Source: Candidatus Saccharimonadota bacterium (GTDB taxonomy: Bacteria; Patescibacteriota; Saccharimonadia; Saccharimonadales; Saccharimonadaceae). From it: a stretch of DNA of 64,000 bases. A program made the translations under genes and the position numbers. Shown piece after piece: positions 1-5,953 of this stretch. The stretch is taken from NCBI GenBank assembly GCA_017406405.1, contig JAFQYO010000016.1, forward strand, positions 1 to 64,000. The letters run 5' to 3'. The stretch's first letter is position 1. Every line of letters begins with the position of its first letter. The notes below the pieces were generated by a model. It ran no database searches. It saw only the letters and a list, made by a program, of their open reading frames with translations, and was not told the origin of the DNA.

Positions 1-131
1 CACCGCCCGTCAAACCATGAGAGTCACCAACACCCAAAGTCGGCTTCGGCTGCCTAAGGTGGGGGAGATGATTGGGGTTAAGTCGTAACAAGGCATCGGT
101 ACGAGAACGTGTCGATGGATTACCTCCTTTC
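1..131 (+). rRNA. rrs: 16S ribosomal RNA, 3' end (partial)
   Basis: The window opens inside helix 44 of the small-subunit rRNA (CACCGCCCGTCAA), continues through the GTCGTAACAAGG element and ends with the anti-Shine-Dalgarno CCTCC at about 124-128. The 5' part lies outside the window. The end at 131 is set by analogy with the usual mature terminus. The following gene is a methylase, not 23S rRNA, and a terminator follows at 298-316, so this rRNA gene is transcribed separately from a 23S gene. Confidence 0.97.
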
Positions 132-297
132 TTGAGAAGGATTTGATGAGTCTGAAACAGTAATGTCGCAGATATCTAGGTCGGTTACGGTTATGGTTTG
201 CAAGCTTGAATCATAACAATTCTGATTTTACAGACGTAACGTTAAGCTTTATACTGAAAAAGATGAAAATTGCACAACTAAGTTGTTAACAAGAGAG

Positions 298-316
298 TCC
301 CCGAAAGGGGATTTTT
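298..316 (+). terminator. Rho-independent terminator after 16S rRNA
   Basis: The stem TCCCC/GGGGA with a GAAA tetraloop is followed directly by five T. It closes the 16S transcript about 170 bases after the mature 3' end. Bases 132-297 between them hold no tRNA and no start of a 23S gene that I can recognise. Confidence 0.85.
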
Positions 317-346
317 CTTGTGTTTTGAGGAGTGTTGTAAAGGTGG

Positions 347-352
347 TATAAT
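347..352 (+). promoter_or_regulatory. -10 box for the TrmH-type gene
   Basis: TATAAT lies 10 bases before the ATG at 363, and a weak -35 (TTGAGG, 324-329) is 17 bases upstream. Transcription would start about 3-5 bases before the start codon, so the mRNA is nearly leaderless. The same arrangement recurs at many first genes in this window. Confidence 0.6.
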
Positions 353-362
353 ATGAAAAAAT

Positions 363-896
363 ATGCAAGAAGATACAAGAAATTTAATCGATGAATACAA
401 AGGTATGACGAATGAACAAGTTTTTGATGAGTTGAGCAAAAAAAGAAATGAACTCGAAATAGCGATTGAAAATGTGAGTCATGATTTTAATGTTGGGACG
501 ATCGTGAGGAGCGCGAATAGTTTTAATGTGAAGACGGTACATATAATAGGGAAGAAGAAATATAATCGTCGAGGGGCGATGTGTACAGATAAATATCTCG
601 AGATAAAATATTGGGATGATTATAAAAAATTTATCCAGGACCAATGTAAACGTGGGTATGAGGTGGTCGCGATTGAGAACAATACAGAAAGAGCAAAGGC
701 GCTAGGCGATAAAAAATTTGTACGAAAAACGACGTTGGTGTTCGGGAGTGAGGGGGAAGGGATTTCTGAGGAACTGTTAAAAGAAGCTCATGATGCAAGA
801 TTTATTGAGAGTTTTGGTTCGACGAGATCGGTGAATGTTGGTGTTGCAGCAGGGATTTCAATGTATGAATGGGTGAGACAATGCGTTTTGGAGTAA
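363..896 (+). CDS. TrmH/SpoU-family RNA 2'-O-methyltransferase
   Basis: This 177-residue protein carries the three SpoU motifs: N(V)GTIVRSA near residue 44, FGSEGEGIS near 127 and SVNVGVAAGIS near 156. It belongs to the knotted SPOUT superfamily, which methylates ribose 2'-OH groups of tRNA or rRNA using S-adenosylmethionine. The size matches the short tRNA-type members without an N-terminal substrate-binding extension; the exact target RNA cannot be told from sequence. The gene sits directly after the 16S terminator and has its own near-leaderless promoter. Its 3' end overlaps the next gene by 16 bases, so the two are probably co-transcribed. Confidence 0.9.
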   Translation: MQEDTRNLIDEYKGMTNEQVFDELSKKRNELEIAIENVSHDFNVGTIVRSANSFNVKTVHIIGKKKYNRRGAMCTDKYLEIKYWDDYKKFIQDQCKRGYEVVAIENNTERAKALGDKKFVRKTTLVFGSEGEGISEELLKEAHDARFIESFGSTRSVNVGVAAGISMYEWVRQCVLE

Positions 897-1678
897 ATAA
901 ACGAGTACCTTGGCTTAAATTCGGCGTTGTCGGAGTGATAGTGTTTTTTGGATTTTTAGTGTTCAGAGGAACATTTAGATATTTTTCCGGAGAGAAGGGG
1001 ACTGTGATTCCGAGAACGCCGATGCTTTCGCAGGTGAAAGTTCCAGAGAGAGTGTTTAGGGGAGATTTGAATGGCAAGAAGTTAGTCGCACTGACGTTTG
1101 ATGATGGTCCGTATTCGGAGACTACGCCTAGGTTGCTTGATATTTTGAAGGAGAAAGGAGCGGTGGCAACATTTTTTGAGTTGGGAATGAGAGCAAAAGA
1201 TAATACAGAAATTACGAAGCGAGTGTTCGAAGAAGGGCATGAAGTAGGAAGTCATACGATGTATCATCAGGATTTAATTGAGCTTTCTAATGAGGCAGTG
1301 GAAGGAGATATAAAAGAGGCAAATGCGGTTTTTGAGGAGATTTTAGGTATAAAACCGAAGATAACAAGAGTGCCGTATGGGAATAGCAATCAATTTATAA
1401 GGGAGCACGTGAAAACACCTTTAATCTATTGGTCGGTAGATACAAAGGATTGGGAAACTAAGGATACAAACAAAGTAGTCGAGGAGACGATGAAAGCTAC
1501 GAGTGACGGGGCGATTATTTTGTATCACGATATATATGGTTCGACGGTAGACGCGATTCCGATAGTGATAGATCAGTTGCGGGATCAGGGGTATGAATTT
1601 GTAACGGTTAGTGAGTTGGCTGAGCTAAGAGGAGTTAGGCTCGAAAACGGGGAAGTATATACGAAATTTGAACCGTAG
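881..1678 (+). CDS. Polysaccharide deacetylase (NodB domain), membrane anchored
   Basis: An N-terminal hydrophobic segment (about residues 13-30) anchors the protein, with a NodB deacetylase domain outside. Family motifs are present: TFDDGP (metal-binding Asp and catalytic base), EVGSHTMYHQ (the two metal His), RVPYG, YWSVDTKDW and ILYHDIY. Such enzymes remove acetyl groups from peptidoglycan GlcNAc or MurNAc, or from surface glycans, which protects the wall from lysozyme-like attack. I chose the ATG at 881, preceded by GGGTGAG; an in-frame ATG at 869 would add four residues. It overlaps the upstream methylase gene by 16 bases. Confidence 0.9.
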   Translation: MRFGVNKRVPWLKFGVVGVIVFFGFLVFRGTFRYFSGEKGTVIPRTPMLSQVKVPERVFRGDLNGKKLVALTFDDGPYSETTPRLLDILKEKGAVATFFELGMRAKDNTEITKRVFEEGHEVGSHTMYHQDLIELSNEAVEGDIKEANAVFEEILGIKPKITRVPYGNSNQFIREHVKTPLIYWSVDTKDWETKDTNKVVEETMKATSDGAIILYHDIYGSTVDAIPIVIDQLRDQGYEFVTVSELAELRGVRLENGEVYTKFEP

Positions 1679-1681
1679 GAG

Positions 1682-1912
1682 CTAGGCGGAAGGGAAAATA
1701 AGATCGACAAGGGCATTCATAAGAAGGTGAAAGAGGCCGGTCATGACGAGAAAGCCGAGACCAATGGCGATTAGGCCGGCGAGTTTTACTTTGTCGTAGC
1801 TGGAGACACCATGGGCGATAAATTCGGATATTTGGCGGTAAAAGATAAAAATAAGAGCACCGCCGACAAAAATCAAGAATCCGATAAAGAATGTTCCGAC
1901 GCCATATTCCAT
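1682..1912 (-). CDS. Small two-helix membrane protein of unknown function
   Basis: The 76-residue product has two hydrophobic segments (about residues 6-25 and 43-65) separated by a short polar loop, and little else. No family is recognised. It is convergent with the deacetylase gene, with three bases between the stops. It could be a small accessory of membrane machinery, but nothing nearby says which. The reading frame and hydrophobic pattern make it a likely real gene. Confidence 0.6.
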   Translation of the reverse strand: MEYGVGTFFIGFLIFVGGALIFIFYRQISEFIAHGVSSYDKVKLAGLIAIGLGFLVMTGLFHLLMNALVDLIFPSA

Positions 1913-1971
1913 AACGCTATTGTATCAAAAAATCCGTCCTTTTGGAACGGATTTTCTATTTCTAGGTTAGA

Positions 1972-2048
1972 TGGTGGGGATATGTGGACTTGAACCACAG
2001 ACCTCGTCATTATCAGTGACGCGCTCTAACCAGCTGAGCTATATCCCC
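1972..2048 (-). tRNA. tRNA-Ile (GAT)
   Basis: Read on the minus strand this folds as a full cloverleaf. The acceptor stem starts GGGGATAT, the D-arm reads AGCTCAG, the anticodon loop CTGATAA gives anticodon GAT, and the T-arm holds GTTCAAGTC. The discriminator A at 1975 is followed by an encoded CCA (1972-1974). tRNA-Ile(GAT) and tRNA-Ala(TGC) normally sit between 16S and 23S; here they lie about 1.7 kb away on the other strand. Confidence 0.95.
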
Positions 2049-2060
2049 AAATATATATGT

Positions 2061-2129
2061 GCGCGGGACGCGCTCTGCTAACATGATCTCGGCGGTGGAC
2101 GCCTCGGACAAGAGCTGAGCTATTACCCC
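2061..2129 (-). pseudogene. Broken tRNA remnant (Ala 5' end joined to other sequence)
   Basis: The first 17 bases on the minus strand, from 2129 to 2113, match the acceptor and D-arm start of the neighbouring tRNA-Ala exactly (GGGGTAATAGCTCAGCT). The rest does not form an anticodon arm or T-arm, although GAGCGCGTC near 2073-2065 matches part of tRNA-Ile. It looks like a relic of recombination or duplication between the two flanking tRNA genes. It is not expected to be functional. Confidence 0.65.
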
Positions 2130-2161
2130 AAATTATCTTCGGATAACTCTGAGAGTGAATT

Positions 2162-2238
2162 TGGTGGAGTAACAGGGATTCAAACCCTGGACCTCCGCCT
2201 TGCAAAGGCGGCGCTCTAATCAGCTGAGCTATTACCCC
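2162..2238 (-). tRNA. tRNA-Ala (TGC)
   Basis: The minus strand gives a complete cloverleaf with 5' GGGGTAAT, anticodon loop TTTGCAA (anticodon TGC) on a CCGCC/GGCGG stem, T-loop GTTTGAATC, discriminator A at 2165 and encoded CCA at 2162-2164. It is upstream of tRNA-Ile in the same orientation, separated by the tRNA relic, so all three could be read from one promoter beyond 2238. Confidence 0.95.
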
Positions 2239-2296
2239 AGTAACACATATTTTATATGATTTTTATCAAAAAAGCAATAGAGAGGGTATAAAAAAT

Positions 2297-2325
2297 TGAA
2301 CAACCTCGCAGTTTGTGATTGTTCA
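2297..2325 (-). terminator. Hairpin with T tract on the minus strand
   Basis: An 8-bp perfect inverted repeat (TTGAACAA/TTGTTCAA) is followed on the minus strand by ATTTTTTATA. It resembles a terminator placed upstream of the tRNA-Ala gene. No minus-strand gene is seen above it, so it may instead be a regulatory hairpin. The rest of 2239-2465 holds only a TTTTCCACA palindrome at 2383-2402. Confidence 0.45.
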
Positions 2326-2382
2326 ACGTACCTCTAGTATATATCATAAGCTGAATAATGTCAACCATCTTTTAAGGAAGAT

Positions 2383-2402
2383 TTTTCCACAGTGGGGAAA
2401 AG
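2383..2402. repeat. TTTTCCACA palindrome (DnaA-box-like)
   Basis: TTTTCCACAGTGGGGAAAAG is an imperfect inverted repeat. TTTTCCACA differs at one base from the DnaA box TTATCCACA. A perfect version of the same palindrome lies at 45471-45492. The site lies 80 bases upstream of the strong KGG promoter. Whether a protein binds here is not known. Confidence 0.4.
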
Positions 2403-2465
2403 TTTAGGGCGGGAGTTGTTCGGGAAAGTTCTTATAGTTAAAACATAAAAATTTAAAAAAGTCTA

Positions 2466-2494
2466 TTGACAAAACTAAAGCGGTATTGTATAAT
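2466..2494 (+). promoter_or_regulatory. Consensus sigma-70 promoter of the KGG gene
   Basis: TTGACA (2466-2471) and TATAAT (2489-2494) are both perfect consensus with a 17-base spacer. It is one of the strongest promoters in the window. It predicts a leader of about 60 bases before the ATG at 2561, with a GGAG ribosome-binding site. Confidence 0.85.
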
Positions 2495-2560
2495 GCTTAT
2501 AATCATCCTAAAAAGGGTGGGTTAGTATTTAAAAATTGGTGGGCAGAAGGAGAGAACCAG

Positions 2561-2764
2561 ATGGCTGGAACTAAAGCTGGCGGTCTTAAAGCTGCTGCGA
2601 CCAACAAAGCAAAATATGGAAAAGAATTTTATGCTAGAATCGGTCGTAAAGGTGGTCAAAACGGTCACACTGGCGGATTTGCTGCTAACCCGGCATTAGC
2701 AAAAATTGCTGGTGCTAAAGGTGGACGTATTTCTCGTCGTGGACCTGCGAAAAAAGCTGCCTAA
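2561..2764 (+). CDS. KGG-repeat small basic protein (stress-type)
   Basis: The 67-residue basic protein has repeated Gly-Gly motifs (TKAGGLKA, RKGGQNG, AKGGRIS) of the KGG type seen in general stress proteins such as GsiB and Con-10. Those proteins are small, hydrophilic and abundant, but their biochemical role is poorly defined. I chose the ATG at 2561 because it has a GGAG site nine bases upstream; a longer reading from about 2486 would start upstream of the predicted transcription start. The perfect sigma-70 promoter at 2466-2494 and a terminator at 2783-2816 make it a strong single-gene unit, consistent with high expression. The role in this organism is inferred only. Confidence 0.85.
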   Translation: MAGTKAGGLKAAATNKAKYGKEFYARIGRKGGQNGHTGGFAANPALAKIAGAKGGRISRRGPAKKAA

Positions 2765-2782
2765 TTTGAAAGAATGTAAAAG

Positions 2783-2816
2783 GAAAAGTCTCAGGAATTG
2801 GGGCTTTTCTTTTTTT
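2783..2816 (+). terminator. Terminator after the KGG gene
   Basis: GAAAAGTC pairs with GGGCTTTTC across a 10-base loop, followed by a run of seven T. The next gene (2846) starts 30 bases later. Confidence 0.75.
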
Positions 2817-2845
2817 GTGGTAGCATAGAGGAAGAAAGGAGAAAA

Positions 2846-3184
2846 ATGTTAAACGATTATCAAGAGGCTGCTAAGGAATTTGATTTGTTTAGAAGGACAG
2901 GAGATTATAATACAGTGGCGTTTATTGAGAAAGTTTTAGGGTTGGTCGGAGAGGCTGGAGAAACGGCAGACAAGGTTAAGAAGATTTTAAGAGATAAGGA
3001 GGGAATGATTTCTGAGGGTGATAAGAGGGAAGTCGTGAAGGAACTCGGTGATGTGCTTTGGTATGTGGCAATGATTGCGGAGTATCTTGAGGTTCCTCTT
3101 AAAGAGGTGGCGGAAACGAATATTGAAAAATTAAGAAGTAGAAAACAGAGGAATCTCTTGCACGGAGCGGGGGACAATAGATAA
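2846..3184 (+). CDS. MazG-like nucleotide pyrophosphohydrolase
   Basis: This 112-residue all-alpha protein has the two acidic helices of the MazG/dUTPase-C superfamily: GLVGEAGETADKVKK (an ExxE metal site) and VKELGDVLWYVAMIAEYL (ExxD). Members hydrolyse canonical or damaged NTPs to NMP and pyrophosphate as a house-cleaning step. The single-domain length fits small MazG-type enzymes. I chose the ATG at 2846 because AAAGGAG lies just upstream; a start at 2798 would lie inside the T tract of the preceding terminator. It is convergent with the minus-strand zinc-peptidase gene, with stops touching. Confidence 0.88.
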   Translation: MLNDYQEAAKEFDLFRRTGDYNTVAFIEKVLGLVGEAGETADKVKKILRDKEGMISEGDKREVVKELGDVLWYVAMIAEYLEVPLKEVAETNIEKLRSRKQRNLLHGAGDNR

Positions 3185-3637
3185 CTATTTTTTGTAGGTT
3201 TTCTGACAGAACGGACAGTAGAGGGTTTTTAGGTTTATTTCTAGACAAGTGAGGCCACAGGTTTTACAGAGGGTTTTTTGGTGGACCCAATCGCGGTAGG
3301 TGTTTAGGTCGGCCTCGGCGAGAGTTTCCGGGAAGGGAATGGAGAACTGTTCGCAAAGTTCGCGAGTTTTCTCCCAGGCGTCACGTTCGATTTCTAGGCG
3401 TTCGAGGGAGGTGTTGAAAGAGAAGTGACCGAGGAGAGCATGGGAAAGTTCGTGGAGGAGATGAGGACGAAAGTTCTCGTCAGATTCAAAATAAAAAATG
3501 GTTTTTTTAGGGCGAAAAAGGAATTTTTTTCCAGGTTTGAAGGAAAAATTAGGGTAGGCGGATTTTATGGTTTCTAAAAAGGTGAGATTTGAGGAGTCGG
3601 AGGGAGAGCAGATAGCGGTTTTTAAGGATTTTTCCAT
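3185..3637 (-). CDS. Small HExxH metallopeptidase-like protein with C-terminal zinc ribbon
   Basis: The 150-residue protein contains HELSHALLGH near residue 63, a zinc-protease HExxH motif in a context like ImmA/IrrE peptidases, followed by an acidic helix (ERDAWEKT) that could hold the third ligand. Its C-terminus has a CxxC...CxxC ribbon (CKTC near 124, CPFC near 141). IrrE/ImmA-type enzymes usually cleave a repressor, but no partner repressor is next to it. It follows the ROK gene by three bases, so the two form an operon. Function beyond a probable zinc protease is unknown. Confidence 0.7.
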   Translation of the reverse strand: MEKSLKTAICSPSDSSNLTFLETIKSAYPNFSFKPGKKFLFRPKKTIFYFESDENFRPHLLHELSHALLGHFSFNTSLERLEIERDAWEKTRELCEQFSIPFPETLAEADLNTYRDWVHQKTLCKTCGLTCLEINLKTLYCPFCQKTYKK

Positions 3638-3640
3638 AAG

Positions 3641-4468
3641 TTAGTCTTTATAGTGTTCTTTAGAATAGAGATAGGCACCGTAGATTGTCGACTCGGTTGG
3701 GCGATGGGCTGGTTCTAGTTCTGGAAGAGAGGATTTTTCTGTTTTTAGGGATTTTTCTAGGAAGGATAAGAGAGGTTTTTTAAGGTTTTTGAAAATTAAG
3801 CCGAGGGGACCTCCGACGATGAGAAGATCGGGAGATTCGGACTTTAAGATGTCGATAAGACCGGAGGAGAGACGAGAAACGAGATCGGATTTTATCTCGG
3901 GAGTGAGTTTAAGGGAAGAGAGAGGGGAAGAGTAAGCTTTGGAGAGGGCTCTGGCGGAGGCAAAATCTTCCCATTCGAGGGATTTGCCGTTAAAAAGATA
4001 TTTTTTATGACCAGGTTCGAAGGAATCCGAGGATTTTAAGAGGTGGGAGTTTTTGGCAAGACCGCCACCTATACCGGTCGAGAAAGTTAAATAGACGGTT
4101 TTTCCAGCTTTTTTTCGGGAGGATTCGTAGAGAGTAGCAAGATTTGCATCGTTGGCGAAGAAAATTTTACAGGAGAATAAATTTCTTAAAGGGGTGAGAA
4201 GGTCGAATTCTCCCCAAGGGAGGTTTGGGCAGGAGATTGAACAAAAATTTTGTTCAAATTTTATGCGGCCGGGGACTGCGATCGTGACGGCTTTAAGACG
4301 AGCGCGAGATTTCTCGGACAAAAAGGATTCGAGGGAGGACGTAAGGGTTTTCAAGAAAGCTTCGGGGGACTTTGGGGTCGGGAATTTGAGACGTTTCAGA
4401 CAAAGGCCCCTAAAAGAGAATAAGGCAAGTAGGGTTTTAGTACCTCCAATGTCGATAGACAAAAACAT
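3641..4468 (-). CDS. ROK-family protein (sugar kinase-like) lacking the zinc motif
   Basis: The N-terminal SIDIGGTKT is the phosphate-binding motif of ROK kinases, and STGIGGG (near 130) is the second. At 275 residues it is slightly shorter than glucokinases. The expected CxCGxxGC zinc cluster after the EPGH motif is missing: YLFNGKSLEW stands there with no cysteine, so sugar specificity or structure may differ. A -10 TATACT lies seven bases before the ATG, giving a leaderless mRNA. It is divergent from the S1-like gene and leads a two-gene unit with the zinc peptidase. Confidence 0.82.
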   Translation of the reverse strand: MFLSIDIGGTKTLLALFSFRGLCLKRLKFPTPKSPEAFLKTLTSSLESFLSEKSRARLKAVTIAVPGRIKFEQNFCSISCPNLPWGEFDLLTPLRNLFSCKIFFANDANLATLYESSRKKAGKTVYLTFSTGIGGGLAKNSHLLKSSDSFEPGHKKYLFNGKSLEWEDFASARALSKAYSSPLSSLKLTPEIKSDLVSRLSSGLIDILKSESPDLLIVGGPLGLIFKNLKKPLLSFLEKSLKTEKSSLPELEPAHRPTESTIYGAYLYSKEHYKD

Positions 4469-4559
4469 GATTTTAGTATAGCACGAAAAAGAAGGAGCGA
4501 CAAATAGGAACGCTTATCTTTACAAGCTAGAGAGAGTTTGGTATAATTTAGGGATATTT

Positions 4560-4611
4560 GGGCTCGTTCAAGAGTTTTCGGGAAGGTGGCGGAGGATTCT
4601 TGAACGAGTCC
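4560..4611 (+). promoter_or_regulatory. Leader hairpin of the S1-like gene
   Basis: An inverted repeat of about 14 bp (GGCTCGTTCAAGA against TCTTGAACGAGTCC) encloses a purine-rich loop. It lies between the TATAAT at 4542-4547 and the ATG at 4632, so it fills most of the 5' leader. Ribosomal S1 is known to repress its own translation in enterobacteria; this hairpin is a candidate for similar control, which is inference. Confidence 0.65.
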
Positions 4612-4631
4612 AAGGAAGGAATAATAATTAA

Positions 4632-5699
4632 ATGGCAAAAGCCAAAAAACTAAGTATGGACGAACTCCTCGAACAAAATGCGGAGTTGGCCAAAAAAACT
4701 GTAGCCGGAGACACCCTACAGGGGATTGTCACTTCGGTAAAAAAACACGAAATTCTAATTGACCTTGGGATTCAAGGAACAGGGTTGGTTTCTCGAAAGG
4801 AAGCAAGCTTTGCAAGGAATTTGAAGGTTGGTGATGAAGTAACTGCTTCGGTGATTGATTCGGAGATGCCGGACGGAACGGTTTTGCTTTCACTTAGAAA
4901 AGCTGTGAAAGATAAGGGTTGGGATGAGATTCAAACCCGATTCGAAAACGAAGAGATTGTCGAAATTCAACCGTTCGACGCTAACAGAGGCGGTTTGTTG
5001 GTTGAATATGAGGGAATCAGAGGATTCTTGCCGGTTTCTCAGCTTTCTGCTGAACATTATCCGAGAGTTGGATCCGCAGATAAAGATGAAATTCTCCAGA
5101 GACTTAATTCGCTTGTCGGGCAAACGATTCGTGTTCGGATTTTGGATGCGAATAAGAAAGAGAATAAGCTTATTTTCTCAGAGAAGGAAGCGATTAAGGA
5201 TGGTCTTGCGGAGAGATTTGCAGAACTTAAGGTCGGCGATGTCGTTAAAGGAATTGTGACGGGGGTTGTTGACTTTGGAGTCTTTGTTAATGTTGACGGT
5301 ATCGAGGGGTTGATTCATATTTCTGAGATTTCTTGGGAAAGAGTAAATAACCCTGCGGATTATGTTAAAGTTGGCGAGACGGTCGAGGCGAAGATTATTG
5401 CAATCGACAAAGAACGCCTTAGCTTGTCTATGAAACAATTAGTTGAAGACCCGTGGCTTTCTGAGGTAGAGGGACTTAAGAAAGGTTCTAAAGTCGAGGG
5501 GACTATAACCAGAATTACTCCGTTCGGAGCGTTCGTGCAGATTTCTCCGGCAGTAGAAGCCTTGGTTCACGTTTCTGAACTCGGAGAGGGAAGCGATGTT
5601 GACCCGGAGAAAGTTTTCACTTTGAACGAGAGAAAGAATTTTAAAGTTCTTGATATAGATAAAGAGGGAAGAAAGATTTCTCTTTCTATTGCTAAATAA
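4632..5699 (+). CDS. rpsA: Ribosomal protein S1-like, four S1 domains
   Basis: The 355-residue protein has four S1 OB-fold repeats, at about residues 25-95, 105-180, 200-270 and 285-355. The last two are most typical (GDVVKGIVTGVVDFGVFVN and GSKVEGTITRITPFGAFVQ). S1 binds mRNA at the ribosome platform and helps initiation; short four-repeat forms occur outside Proteobacteria. The start has a purine-rich AAGGAAGGA site. A TATAAT at 4542 and a long leader hairpin precede it, unusual in a window where most first genes are leaderless. An inverted repeat follows the stop at 5712-5750. Confidence 0.9.
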   Translation: MAKAKKLSMDELLEQNAELAKKTVAGDTLQGIVTSVKKHEILIDLGIQGTGLVSRKEASFARNLKVGDEVTASVIDSEMPDGTVLLSLRKAVKDKGWDEIQTRFENEEIVEIQPFDANRGGLLVEYEGIRGFLPVSQLSAEHYPRVGSADKDEILQRLNSLVGQTIRVRILDANKKENKLIFSEKEAIKDGLAERFAELKVGDVVKGIVTGVVDFGVFVNVDGIEGLIHISEISWERVNNPADYVKVGETVEAKIIAIDKERLSLSMKQLVEDPWLSEVEGLKKGSKVEGTITRITPFGAFVQISPAVEALVHVSELGEGSDVDPEKVFTLNERKNFKVLDIDKEGRKISLSIAK

Positions 5700-5711
5700 G
5701 ACTTTAATAGC

Positions 5712-5750
5712 TATCAACCTTTCGGGCTTGAAAAAACCGGAAGGTTGATA
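5712..5750 (+). terminator. Inverted repeat after the S1-like gene
   Basis: TATCAACCTTTCGG pairs with CCGGAAGGTTGATA across a short A-rich loop. There is no T tract; the tRNA-Asn -10 box (TATAAT, 5751-5756) follows immediately. It may end the upstream transcript or act as a processing stem. Confidence 0.5.
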
Positions 5751-5767
5751 TATAATGAGTTTTAGTT

Positions 5768-5842
5768 TCCCGGGTAGCTCAATGGTGGAGCAAGAAGCTG
5801 TTAACTTCGAGGTTGCCGGTTCGAGCCCGGCCCCGGGAGCCA
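5768..5842 (+). tRNA. tRNA-Asn (GTT)
   Basis: A complete cloverleaf is present. The acceptor TCCCGGG pairs with CCCGGGA, the anticodon loop CTGTTAA gives GTT, the T-loop reads GTTCGAGCC, the discriminator is G and CCA is encoded at 5840-5842. Its own TATAAT lies 12 bases upstream and a terminator follows at 5865-5888. Confidence 0.96.
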
Positions 5843-5864
5843 TTTGAGGGAATTACGGAGGATT

Positions 5865-5888
5865 GAAGCTTTAGGGCTTCTTTTTTTT
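5865..5888 (+). terminator. Terminator after tRNA-Asn
   Basis: GAAGC/GCTTC stem with a six-base loop and eight T. It separates the tRNA from the RecQ gene. Confidence 0.8.
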
Positions 5889-5953
5889 GTTGGTTTTTAT
5901 TTTTGAGTGTAGTATAATGTAAGCATAATTGGAAAGATTGTGAGGTTTCCAAG

